Shown here piece after piece: positions 9,001 to 15,722 of a stretch of DNA of 61,320 bases. The notes beneath the pieces were generated by a model. The model had not been told where the DNA came from, did no database searches, and saw only the letters and a list, made by a program, of their open reading frames with translations. Position numbers and translations under genes: made by a program. The DNA is from Kiloniellaceae bacterium (GTDB lineage: Bacteria; Pseudomonadota; Alphaproteobacteria; Kiloniellales; J153): the NCBI GenBank assembly GCA_021776175.1, contig JAJFGJ010000028.1, forward strand, positions 1 to 61,320, read 5' to 3'. Numbering within the stretch: the first letter of the stretch is position 1; each line of letters opens with the position of its first letter.

Positions 9001-9241
9001 GCTGGAGCGCTGTCTCGACACATGGGAGTTCCGTGCGCCGCGAAGCTACTGGAGCCGGCAGGTCCGCAGCTCCCTGCTTCAGGATGCGGAGCGCGCCGCG
9101 ACCTTGCGGGCGATGGGGCGCATGCCGGGTGAGGCTTGGCCGACAATGAACAACATGCGCAGCGTCGAGGCTGCGACGCGGTTCAGGCTCGCCGAATGGC
9201 TGCGCGAACGGACATCCGGGGGGAACGGCGATGGCGAATAA
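6056..9241 (+). CDS. drmA: DrmA-like SF2 helicase (DISARM core)
   Basis: 1061 residues from the ATG at 6056, two bases after the previous stop and behind GGAGG. SF2 motifs: Walker A FPTGGGKTEAY (~432), LIGTIDKFAQ, Walker B in QDELHLI (~640), motif III GSTATIRRA, a helicase C domain with LSVGVDIPRL and QATSRVGRG (~869). A Cys pair CPAC...HCENEGC (~560-590) looks like an inserted zinc finger. The set matches DrmA, the Helicase_C protein that forms the DrmAB complex with the DUF1998 protein next door. The first ~300 residues are acidic and family-specific. DrmAB in known DISARM binds DNA with 5' overhangs and drives interference. Confidence 0.82.
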   Translation: MRDSLLDRLKQDLVGPYTADEVLTARPSDVYLTGILWPRETHMGAEEDERLGLSGAGESETDGGGEEEEVSLAGLMRPCSAGVSFAARATEGHPDLDVTVRFATYEPFTPAESENGEQGDSGGAARRRTQWRRRAHDIPVDGVALEEASRFVDLEPQGAPAGVRLHIRTAPWSGGTLATVTLLNQAEPDEDEGREGTERLTLFQTRVEVRPRPGTVLVARPSRRVVLDDDDRSAALLYRNAHEFATGHTCSVEWDAGTDGASADMVATSWIPTATVPATSAAGHEIFDALRADGKLKPLSARWLATTAPEDLGDALQQLPAAYEQWIEDREADVASLPEEFKDQAAKNIAVCRDIHARMAGGAARIAEDAAMSRAFRLANLAMDMQHGWDPEKSRHGPLEWRPFQLGFILLAAASVADRGHAERRIMDLLWFPTGGGKTEAYLALIAFLAFYRRLSAGDDPDAGDGVAAIMRYTLRLLTTQQFARAASVLLACEAIRRGRIREAGVSRREFGQTPFSIGLWVGGDAVPNRVSDAAAALGGAPDQPTPRQLVHCPACRQPLTWEHDEQANSIHVHCENEGCLLFDPDTPLPVWTVDEDVYRMRPTLLIGTIDKFAQIVRRKEINGMFGLNTGTPPDLILQDELHLISGPLGTVAGLYEVAIDRMFAARGARPKIIGSTATIRRASEQVAALFDRETAQFPPSCLDASDSAFAVVDRNAPGRIYTGVTTAGRSAKFTLQGVAASLLQSACGGTMDDAARDPYWTLVSYFNSLRELGGALVLMQDDVNDSLALLAQRRGETARQPEFIEELTSRRTQAEVRDMLDRLTIRAADQGALDVVLATNMLSVGVDIPRLGLMLVNGQPKGIAEYIQATSRVGRGDVPGLVVAVLNNAKARDRSHYESFPTWHETLYRDVEPTSVTPFASRARDRALHAVLVALVRHLAPGMIDRPALDDDAIDAAKDIIDHIVGRAAAIDPQEAAVRMELERCLDTWEFRAPRSYWSRQVRSSLLQDAERAATLRAMGRMPGEAWPTMNNMRSVEAATRFRLAEWLRERTSGGNGDGE

Positions 9242-11072
9242 CCGGCTGGGAGAATTGCGCAGAAGCGCCGCCGTCATGACCTTCGGGCCGGGTTCCGTCG
9301 TGGACTTCCGCGCCGACGGCGCACCCGTATCCGCGGTCGCGGCCGGGCTCGAAGAATGGGACAGGTCTTTCCCGCCGGCGGGGCTGGCCAATCCGCAGAG
9401 AATCACCGAGCCGCGTTTGCAGCGAAAGCTCTCCGTCGGCGGATTCCGTCTGCCACCGGTCGTCGATGAGAACTGGCGGGACGATCAGGGCAATCCCGAC
9501 GGCCGCACCCTCGTTGCGGCGCGGTTTCCGGAATGGCTGCAATGCCCTCAGTGCGACCGCCTCGCTCCGGCGGGCCGCTGGTCGCAGGACCCCGGCCGGG
9601 CCTACCGGTACTGCGCGGGCTGCACGCGCAAGGCGCCGGGCCAGCGCAGGATATTCGCGGTGCCGATCCGCTTCGTCATGGCCTGCCCCAAGGGACACCT
9701 GGACGATTTTCCGTGGCATATCCGGGTCGGCCACAAGGCCGATTGCAAAAAGAAGGAACGCGCCGATCTGTATCTCAGGTCTGAGCGGCCGGGCCTTGCC
9801 GGACTGATCCTGAGCTGCGGCGACTGCGGGGCGCGGCGTTCAATGGACGGGGTGTTCAGCGCCCAGACCTGGCGCGGCTTCCGCTGCCGCGGCCGGCGGC
9901 CCTGGCTCGCCGCAGCCAACGAGACATGCGATTGCGAACCGCGAGCACTGCAACGCGGCGCATCGAACCTGTATTTCCCGGTCATCGAGTCGGCGCTCAG
10001 CATTCCGCCGTGGTCCGATGCGATACAGGAAGCGCTCGGCGTCTACTGGAATCCGATTGTCACGACAAAGCCCGAGGATCGCGCGACCTTCATCCGCATC
10101 CTCGCCCAGGGCGATCTTGAGCCGGTTCTTCGGGAACTCGGCCTGAGCCCTGACGAGCTTGCGCGGCAGATTGAGGATCGCCTGACCCGATACAACGACG
10201 ACGCCATCCTGAACATCCGGCAGGAGGAATACCGTCAATTGATCTCGGGAACGGATACGCGGGACAAAGACGCACGCGAATTCGAAGTGCGCAACGTGCG
10301 CGTGCCCGACAGCCTGCGCCCGTTCCTCAGTAGCGTCGTCCGCGTTGTCCGACTGCGCGAAGTGCGCGCCCTGAAAGGCTTCACGCGGATCAATCCGCCT
10401 GGCGACGAAGACAGTCCGGACATCGCGGCGATCGCCGTCGGCGATCCCGGCTGGCTCCCGGCGGTCGAGGTCCGCGGCGAAGGCATTTTTCTTGCTTTCA
10501 ATCAGGACACGCTTCATGCCTGGGAAACGCAGGACGATGTGGCGGCGCGCGCGCAACGCGTCGATGAGGCGTGGCGGATCGAATGGCACCGGCGGTACGG
10601 CGAAGGTGAGCCCGCCTGGCCGATAACACCGCGCTACTTGCTGGCGCACAGCTTCGCGCATGCGCTCATGCGCCAGCTCACGCTGGAATGCGGCTATTCC
10701 ACCGCCGCGTTGCGCGAACGTCTCTATGTGAGCGACGGGACCGACGGCATGGCGGGGCTGCTGATCTATACCGCGACCTCCGATTCCGACGGCACGCTCG
10801 GTGGTCTGCAACGGCAAGGGGAAGCCCATCGCATCGAACGGGCCGTCGAAGCAGCGATTCGCGCGATGGAATGGTGTTCATCCGACCCGCTGTGCATCGA
10901 AGGCATGATTTCCGGCGTCGACCGCCTGTCCCTTGCGGCGTGTCATGCCTGCGTGCTCGCGCCGGAGACCGCCTGCGAGGAATACAACCGCTTCCTGGAC
11001 CGGGCCGCACTCGTCGGTATGCCGGACGCACCCGAGGTCGGGTTCTTCTCACCGCTTCTCCCGAGGACATGA
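9231..11072 (+). CDS. drmB: DrmB-like DUF1998 protein (DISARM core)
   Basis: 613 residues, start overlapping the drmA end by 11 bp. The N-terminus shows the DrmB signature: LGELRRSAAVMTFGPGSVVDFR. A four-Cys zinc ribbon follows (CPQCDR ~104 with YCAGC ~125), then further Cys pairs (LSCGDCGARRS). The C-terminal DUF1998 domain has the SFAHALMRQL helix, LLIYTATSDSDGTLGGL, and the closing Cys cluster SSDPLCIEG / ACHACVLAPETAC. Known DrmB has no enzymatic activity of its own and partners DrmA. Start and overlap imply strict co-expression. Confidence 0.85.
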   Translation: MANNRLGELRRSAAVMTFGPGSVVDFRADGAPVSAVAAGLEEWDRSFPPAGLANPQRITEPRLQRKLSVGGFRLPPVVDENWRDDQGNPDGRTLVAARFPEWLQCPQCDRLAPAGRWSQDPGRAYRYCAGCTRKAPGQRRIFAVPIRFVMACPKGHLDDFPWHIRVGHKADCKKKERADLYLRSERPGLAGLILSCGDCGARRSMDGVFSAQTWRGFRCRGRRPWLAAANETCDCEPRALQRGASNLYFPVIESALSIPPWSDAIQEALGVYWNPIVTTKPEDRATFIRILAQGDLEPVLRELGLSPDELARQIEDRLTRYNDDAILNIRQEEYRQLISGTDTRDKDAREFEVRNVRVPDSLRPFLSSVVRVVRLREVRALKGFTRINPPGDEDSPDIAAIAVGDPGWLPAVEVRGEGIFLAFNQDTLHAWETQDDVAARAQRVDEAWRIEWHRRYGEGEPAWPITPRYLLAHSFAHALMRQLTLECGYSTAALRERLYVSDGTDGMAGLLIYTATSDSDGTLGGLQRQGEAHRIERAVEAAIRAMEWCSSDPLCIEGMISGVDRLSLAACHACVLAPETACEEYNRFLDRAALVGMPDAPEVGFFSPLLPRT

Positions 11073-11073
11073 C

Positions 11074-12762
11074 ATGGCGGTGATGTGGCCCAGAACTCTG
11101 CCGCCCGATGTCACGGGCAATATGCTGCGAAGCACGGAGTGCGAGGTGTTCAGGCGGCTGGAAGCCGTGCTGGATGATTCCTTCGTCGTGTTCTATTCGC
11201 GACCGTGGCTCGGGCTGAAACCCGACGGCGAGGAAATTGACGGCGAATGCGATTTCATCGTAGCGCATGCCGAACTCGGGATGCTGACGCTTGAGGTGAA
11301 GGGTGGCGCGGTCGCCCACGATCCACGCACCGATCGATGGACGAGCCGCGATCGCTGGAAGGTGACGCACAACATCAAGAACCCGGTGCAGCAGGCAAGA
11401 AGCGCGAAACACGAGCTTTTGAGGAAGCTGCACGCTTCGCCGCACTGGAAGTCCCGGCGTATCCGGGCGCGACACGGCGTCGTGTTGCCTCACTCGTCCG
11501 CGCCGCCAGGCGATCTCGGAGCGGATATGCCGCAGCGCATATTCTGTTTCGTCGAACGGTTCGAGGACGGGTTGCGGGACTGGATCCTGGAACGCTTCGG
11601 CGATACGCCTCCCGATGAAGGACGGACGAAAGAGCTGGGCCGGGACGGCGTTCAGGCGCTCGAAAAAACTCTCGCGAAACCGTTTCAGCTCCGCACGCCG
11701 CTCGGCACGGTGCTGTCCCGCGACGATGCGGCGCTTCAGGTGCTGACACAGCAGCAGTTTCATATCCTGCGTGCGATAGAAGCGGTGCCGCGCGCCGCGA
11801 TCAGCGGCGGGGCCGGAACCGGCAAGACCGTGCTTGCGATGGAGGAAGCCAGGCGCTGCGCGGAAAGCGGCCTCCGTACCCTGTTCGTCTGCTACAACCG
11901 CGGTCTGGCGACCGAAACCCGCCGCCGTCTCAAGGACGGCTCGCCGGTTACGGTGATGACCTTCCATGAGCTGTGCGCGGATATGGCCCGGCGTGCGGGA
12001 ATCCCGCGTCCGGAAGGCATCCCGGACAGACAGCTCTTCGAAGAAATCTGGCCCGAACTTCTGATGCAGGCATTCGAGCGCCTGCCGGACGAGCGATACG
12101 ATGCGATCATCGTCGATGAGGGACAGGACTTCCTGCCACTGTGGTGGACGGCCGTCGAGTCGGGACTCGATCCCGACGGCGGAGGACTGTTTCGCATCTT
12201 CTACGACAACAACCAGCGCGTATACGCGAGCGCGATCAAGCTCCCGGAAGACGTTGACCTGGTCCCGATCCGCCTCACGCTGAACCTGCGCAACACGCGG
12301 CGCATCCACGAGCTGGTGCGCCAGCATTACACCGGTCATGAAATCGAGGCCGTCGGGCCGGAAGGCGTCGAGGTTCACTGGATCAAGGCGGATACGCCGG
12401 ACGCGCTCGCGCAGCGAATCTCCGACTGCGTTGCGCGGCTGAATTCACTCGAACGCGTGCCACCCGACGATATTGCGGTCCTCGTGGCCAACGAGGCGGC
12501 AATCGACAAGATCGCGCCGGGCAACCGTCTGGGGGAATTTCGTACCGCACGCTGCGACGAACAATCCGAAGGCCGGATCGTCGTGGACAGCATCAGGCGC
12601 TTCAAAGGTCTTGAGCGTCCGGTCGTCGTGATCGCGGCAACGCCGGAAACCGTCATCGACAAGGAACTGCCCTATGTCGCTCTCTCACGGGCGCGCACAC
12701 ATCTGGTCGTTGCAGGCCCCGACAAGATTCTAACTCGAATACGAGACGCGACCGCTGCATGA
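11074..12762 (+). CDS. NERD nuclease-SF1 helicase fusion
   Basis: 562 residues from the ATG at 11074, one base after the drmB stop. Residues ~15-130 form a NERD domain: GECDFIVAHAELGMLTLEVKGG carries the D...ExK signature of this PD-(D/E)xK relative. An SF1 helicase follows: Walker A SGGAGTGKT (~243), Walker B IIVDEGQDF, a Q/N motif DNNQRVYA, and a C-terminal VALSRARTHLVVAG motif. NERD-helicase fusions are known in many mobile and defence contexts. Here it closes the operon, in the place where DISARM usually has DrmC, the PLD nuclease, so it may supply the nuclease activity. Confidence 0.85.
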   Translation: MAVMWPRTLPPDVTGNMLRSTECEVFRRLEAVLDDSFVVFYSRPWLGLKPDGEEIDGECDFIVAHAELGMLTLEVKGGAVAHDPRTDRWTSRDRWKVTHNIKNPVQQARSAKHELLRKLHASPHWKSRRIRARHGVVLPHSSAPPGDLGADMPQRIFCFVERFEDGLRDWILERFGDTPPDEGRTKELGRDGVQALEKTLAKPFQLRTPLGTVLSRDDAALQVLTQQQFHILRAIEAVPRAAISGGAGTGKTVLAMEEARRCAESGLRTLFVCYNRGLATETRRRLKDGSPVTVMTFHELCADMARRAGIPRPEGIPDRQLFEEIWPELLMQAFERLPDERYDAIIVDEGQDFLPLWWTAVESGLDPDGGGLFRIFYDNNQRVYASAIKLPEDVDLVPIRLTLNLRNTRRIHELVRQHYTGHEIEAVGPEGVEVHWIKADTPDALAQRISDCVARLNSLERVPPDDIAVLVANEAAIDKIAPGNRLGEFRTARCDEQSEGRIVVDSIRRFKGLERPVVVIAATPETVIDKELPYVALSRARTHLVVAGPDKILTRIRDATAA

Positions 12763-13114
12763 GGCGATTGATACTCAAGGCGCAGCCACGGGCTTCGCGC
12801 CGGTACTGGCTGAAAGCTAATGTTGGATGCCGATATCTAGATACGTTTCAGACAACGCCGCGGAAAGCCGGTGTTCATCGTGAGCTCCGCGGATAACTCG
12901 CATCTCATACAGCTTGGCGCCGTGCCGGTTTCGGCCGACGACCTTACACCTTTGCTTGCGGAGAGAATTGGCCATGCCGGTTGATTTCCGTTTCTCGAAG
13001 CTGAGCCTTCCGATTTTCCACGGAATGTGCGCTTGTCGGCATAGTCTGTTGTTTCCGGTCAGGGATTGGCTGAAACTTGATTCCCGTTGGTACCCATATG
13101 GTACCCGAACGCAC

Positions 13115-13144
13115 AATGCCCGCCTCGGATGAGGCGGGCATTTT
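13115..13144 (+). terminator. Strong intrinsic terminator
   Basis: A perfect 12-bp stem (AATGCCCGCCTC / GAGGCGGGCATT) with a GGAT loop runs into TTTT. It faces right, 350 bp after the defence operon, and would insulate it from the cytochrome island. The A-rich left base gives some bidirectional character. Confidence 0.85.
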
Positions 13145-13175
13145 AGTATAATGCATTGATATTAGATGGTTAAGA

Positions 13176-13225
13176 TGGTTGCGGGGGTAGGATTTGAACC
13201 TACGACCTTCAGGTTATGAGCCTGA
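13176..13225 (-). pseudogene. tRNA-fMet(CAT) 3' half, probable integration (att) scar
   Basis: On the minus strand this reads as the anticodon arm TCAGGCTCATAACCTGA, the variable loop, the T-arm AGGTTCAAATCCT, the acceptor strand CCCCCGC and an encoded AACCA end. That is the exact 3' half of an alphaproteobacterial initiator-type tRNA-Met. The expected D-arm and 5' acceptor strand are absent to the right, where unrelated sequence begins. Half-tRNAs of this length that start in the anticodon arm are the typical duplicated core left by tyrosine integrases. The fragment is not a functional tRNA. Confidence 0.85.
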
Positions 13226-13263
13226 GAAACTTGGACGACGATGGATCTTTTTGGTTCTCTTAG

Positions 13264-13281
13264 TGCACACATACTGCACAC
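13264..13281. repeat. TGCACAC direct repeat beside the tRNA scar
   Basis: Two copies of TGCACAC (13264-13270 and 13275-13281), start-to-start 11 bp, lie 38 bp to the right of the tRNA fragment. One helical turn of spacing next to an att core suggests integrase arm-type sites. This is inferred from position; no integrase gene is in the window. Confidence 0.4.
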
Positions 13282-13527
13282 GAAAAGATTTAACCCATTG
13301 AAACTCTGGAACTCTTCATCCAGTCCATCATCGGCGCGACGGAGAACTTATGTATTTGATGTTCTTTCATTTTTTACGCAACACGCTATCCGGGTATAGA
13401 CGCGCACTCTCTTAGACTAAAACGCGCACGCCCATGCCGCCATGAAGATAAACTTGGCTCAGGAAACTAGTGGGTTCAAGTCCGCAGGCCTTGGCCTAAG
13501 ACCGGACGTGACAAGTATATATGGCGA

Positions 13528-13935
13528 TCACCACCGCCCCGGGCCCAAGGTCCGGTGTCCCCCATAGATTCCCCCGGCCAAGCCCGGCTTGCCCGAATGA
13601 CACAAACCGCAGTTTTCCAGACCCCAGGCGACTTCGTTGTTGTGGCACATACCGCAGAACTTACCTTGGGTCAGGTCTCTCATCTTCACATCGTTCGCGC
13701 CGGCCCGCATCTCGAAGCCGAGCTCGTGGTGGCAAACCTTGCAGCGAAAACGTATCCGGTGGAACCAGTGGGGGAAAATGACAGGCCGGACCCCGGCTTT
13801 ATCGGAATTGTGGTTCAGAACCACGTCTCCGTACTCGGCCGCCAAGGGCCAGACCAGGACCAGCATCGAAACCGCCAAAACCACCGGCGGGACCCAGCGC
13901 CCGAGGCGCCTAGAAGCCATGGCCGGGCGCCTCAT
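13528..13935 (-). CDS. Exported triheme c-type cytochrome (c7/c3-like), copy 1
   Basis: 135 residues with an N-terminal hydrophobic export segment (~14-32) and three CxxCH motifs: CKVCH, CGMCH and CGLCH. The sequence after the signal (EYGDVVLNH, PVIFPHWFHRIRFRC) is shared closely with the triheme protein at 30490-30912. The additional His residues before the hemes (FPHWFHR) could provide bis-His ligation as in c7 cytochromes. Its ATG overlaps the stop of the upstream triheme gene (ATGA), so the pair is one transcript. It is a likely periplasmic electron carrier. Confidence 0.88.
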   Translation of the reverse strand: MRRPAMASRRLGRWVPPVVLAVSMLVLVWPLAAEYGDVVLNHNSDKAGVRPVIFPHWFHRIRFRCKVCHHELGFEMRAGANDVKMRDLTQGKFCGMCHNNEVAWGLENCGLCHSGKPGLAGGIYGGHRTLGPGRW

Positions 13936-14564
13936 TTCGGTACCGCCTGCAAAGCCTGCTCGCGTGGCACGCTATGACAGCGCTGGCACTGGGTCAGGGG
14001 GAACGATACGGCACCGTGGCATTGGCCACAAAACTCCCCTTGCAGGATCCGAAACATGTTGACGGGATTGGCGCCGCTCTTCGCCACGAAAATCTTGTCA
14101 TGGCAATTGCTGCAATCCAGCCATTCGGTATGCGGACGGTGCGGAAAGAGCACGACAGGCATCGCGGCCGTGTCGACCATCAAGACGTCAAGGTCAAGTA
14201 CGCGGATCTTGGTTTCCGGGTAGACGTTGGTCCGCGGAGAAATTTCACCCGAGCGCAGCGCCGCGACCCAATTGACGAAGTTACCCTCCTGGGCAGGAGA
14301 CAAGACACTCAAGGCTTCAGCGGGTTCCTGCATGAGCGCCAAGGAGGGGTTCCGCGGATCGTGCAAATTGTCATGCGCGAGCAACGCCCAAGGAATGACC
14401 GGTTCCGGCGGCGAGGCCGGAACATTCACGGAAGCCGGTTCGGCCGATGGCGGCCCCTTGGTCGCGAATGACTCGAGATCGCCCGGCCTGTCGCAACCCA
14501 CCAAAAAGACGGCCGCGGCAAGGAACGTTATTGCTGATAAATATCCCACTAGATTCCTGGCCAT
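13932..14564 (-). CDS. Triheme cytochrome c lipoprotein, copy 1
   Basis: 210 residues from the ATG at 14562-14564; the upstream extension to 14663 is not needed. The signal peptide ends in a lipobox (FLVGC, Cys ~23), predicting a membrane-anchored lipoprotein. A Pro/Ala-rich linker (~30-55) leads to a c7-like triheme domain with CSNCH, CGQCH and CQRCH and the motif FPHRPHTEWLDC. It is paralogous to 29718-30455 (YPHQEHTEWLDC). The two-gene unit is duplicated in the island. A direct-repeat regulator box sits 42-61 bp upstream of this start, so it is probably under the adjacent two-component system. Confidence 0.88.
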   Translation of the reverse strand: MARNLVGYLSAITFLAAAVFLVGCDRPGDLESFATKGPPSAEPASVNVPASPPEPVIPWALLAHDNLHDPRNPSLALMQEPAEALSVLSPAQEGNFVNWVAALRSGEISPRTNVYPETKIRVLDLDVLMVDTAAMPVVLFPHRPHTEWLDCSNCHDKIFVAKSGANPVNMFRILQGEFCGQCHGAVSFPLTQCQRCHSVPREQALQAVPK

Positions 14565-14605
14565 GTCTCGGCCGCCCCGGCAACCAACACCATCATTCAC
14601 TATGG

Positions 14606-14625
14606 AATTGTAAGCTTTTTGTAAG
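14606..14625 (-). promoter_or_regulatory. Direct-repeat response-regulator box (copy 1)
   Basis: AATTGTAAGCTTTTTGTAAG: two TTGTAAG repeats with an 11-bp period, the geometry recognised by OmpR/PhoB-type dimers. It lies just upstream of the triheme operon (ATG at 14564) and beside the OmpR-family regulator gene. The identical 20-mer recurs at 35971-35990 before another cytochrome operon. Confidence 0.7.
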
Positions 14626-14820
14626 AATCCGCCAGAGTCCGTTACACCTCCCCCGCGTCCCAATGGCCTTTCTCAACAAAAGCTCTATAAGGAAAGAAAA
14701 AGCGGCGCCTCACTGCCACGAAAGGGCCGAGGGGCACCGCTTAAAGAGTTTACGAATGCACGTGGTCCACAAAGGCGAACCATGGTCTAAGAAGACCGAG
14801 GACCTATATAAACGATATGC

Positions 14821-14838
14821 CTTACGCCGTCCTTACAA
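14821..14838 (+). promoter_or_regulatory. Degenerate direct-repeat box before the response-regulator gene
   Basis: CTTACGC-CGTC-CTTACAA: the same 7-mer as at 14606 read in the coding direction, again with an 11-bp period, one copy degenerate. It lies 135-152 bp before the regulator start, consistent with autoregulation. The wider gap 14565-14972 (408 bp) is the divergent promoter region; nothing else was recognised in it. Confidence 0.45.
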
Positions 14839-14972
14839 GGGCCCAGAATCGTATAGAATGGCTCACTTTTCAAGACTGGCCCTCCCGGTGATATACTTCC
14901 CTGTGGCACACTCTTGGGCCCGGTCCGGAAGCCAAGTCAAAGAGTGCCGTACACGACGATGAAAGGAGCCCC

Positions 14973-15656
14973 GTGCGGATACTCTTGATTGAAGACCACG
15001 AGCGTCTGGCGGGTTTTGTCCGCAAGGGGCTCAAGGCCGCGCAATTTGACGTGGATTTGGCCGCCAAGGGCTCCGAAGCGCTGGAAAACTTCGAGTGTGT
15101 CCGTTACGACGCCGCCATCCTGGACCTGGGCTTGCCCGACATGGATGGGTTACAGCTTCTGAAAGAACTGCGCGCCAAAGACACGGCAATCCCGGTGCTG
15201 ATACTTACCTCGCGCGTGCAGCTAGCGGATAAGATTAAAGGGCTAAATTCCGGCGCTGACGATTACCTCACCAAACCCTTTGCGATGGAAGAGCTCATAG
15301 CCCGCCTCCACGCCTTGCTGAGACGGCCGTGCGCGGTCCTGGGTCAAACGCTGAAGGTCGGCAATATCGAGTTAGACGTCGTGGCCAGAGAGGCGCGCCT
15401 TGACGGATATGACCAGCCCCTACACCTATCGCGCCGCGAACTAAGCGTCCTCGAGCAACTGATGCGCCGCGGCGGTAAGGTGGCGCCGAAGCACCTTATG
15501 GAACAAAGCCTTTACGGTGCGGGTGAGGATCTGTCTTCCAATTCCGTCGAGGTCCTGGTTCACCGCGTTCGCAAGAAACTGGCCGACACCGGCGCAAATG
15601 CCACGATTCACACCATTCGTGGCATCGGGTATCTGATGACCGCCGATGAAGAGTAA
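14973..15656 (+). CDS. OmpR/PhoB-family response regulator
   Basis: 227 residues. Receiver domain (1-~120) with acidic pocket IEDHE, phospho-acceptor Asp51 (AILDLGLPDMDG), Thr ~80 and Lys ~102 (TKPF). A winged-helix DNA-binding domain follows (SRRELSVLEQLMRRGGKV, SNSVEVLVHRVRKKL, IRGIGYLM). GTG start behind AAAGGAG. Paired with the kinase gene 66 bp downstream and divergent from the triheme operon. OmpR-type dimers bind 11-bp-spaced direct repeats, which matches the boxes at 14606 and 35971. Confidence 0.93.
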   Translation: MRILLIEDHERLAGFVRKGLKAAQFDVDLAAKGSEALENFECVRYDAAILDLGLPDMDGLQLLKELRAKDTAIPVLILTSRVQLADKIKGLNSGADDYLTKPFAMEELIARLHALLRRPCAVLGQTLKVGNIELDVVAREARLDGYDQPLHLSRRELSVLEQLMRRGGKVAPKHLMEQSLYGAGEDLSSNSVEVLVHRVRKKLADTGANATIHTIRGIGYLMTADEE

Positions 15657-15722
15657 CCGTATGGATCGCCCCCGGGCCGCCATAGTCAGTCCCTTCCCAA
15701 ACCTTGGAGTCCGTGCCAACCC

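Larger units (their letters stand above)
12763..13527. other. Gene-poor junction between defence island and cytochrome island
   Basis: 765 bp without a convincing gene. It holds an inverted repeat GGTACC-CATAT-GGTACC (13089-13105), a strong terminator, the tRNA-fMet 3' half and a TGCACAC direct repeat, each listed separately. An open frame at 12914-13132 has no recognisable domain and runs into the terminator. From 13282 to 13527 I see nothing further apart from a short palindrome, AGGCCTTGGCCT near 13487. Confidence 0.7.

Noticed and set aside
8177..9406. Leftward frame of 409 codons across the drmA/drmB junction
   Set aside because: Antisense shadow of two well-supported genes.
10678..12378. 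Long leftward open frame (566 codons) over drmB and the NERD-helicase gene
   Set aside because: Antisense shadow in GC-rich coding DNA; low-complexity Arg-rich translation with no domain, and the + strand frames carry clear motifs.
242..12762. Plain label class 2 DISARM
   Set aside because: DrmA, DrmB and a C5 methylase fit, but DrmC and DrmE are missing and other genes are present instead; calling it canonical would hide this.
12914..13132. Rightward 72-codon frame before the terminator
   Set aside because: No domain and no good ribosome site; it runs into the terminator stem. Kept only as part of the gene-poor junction.
13466..13490. GGGTTCAAGTCC string resembling a tRNA T-loop
   Set aside because: Flanking bases do not pair as a T-stem and no anticodon arm is near; chance resemblance.
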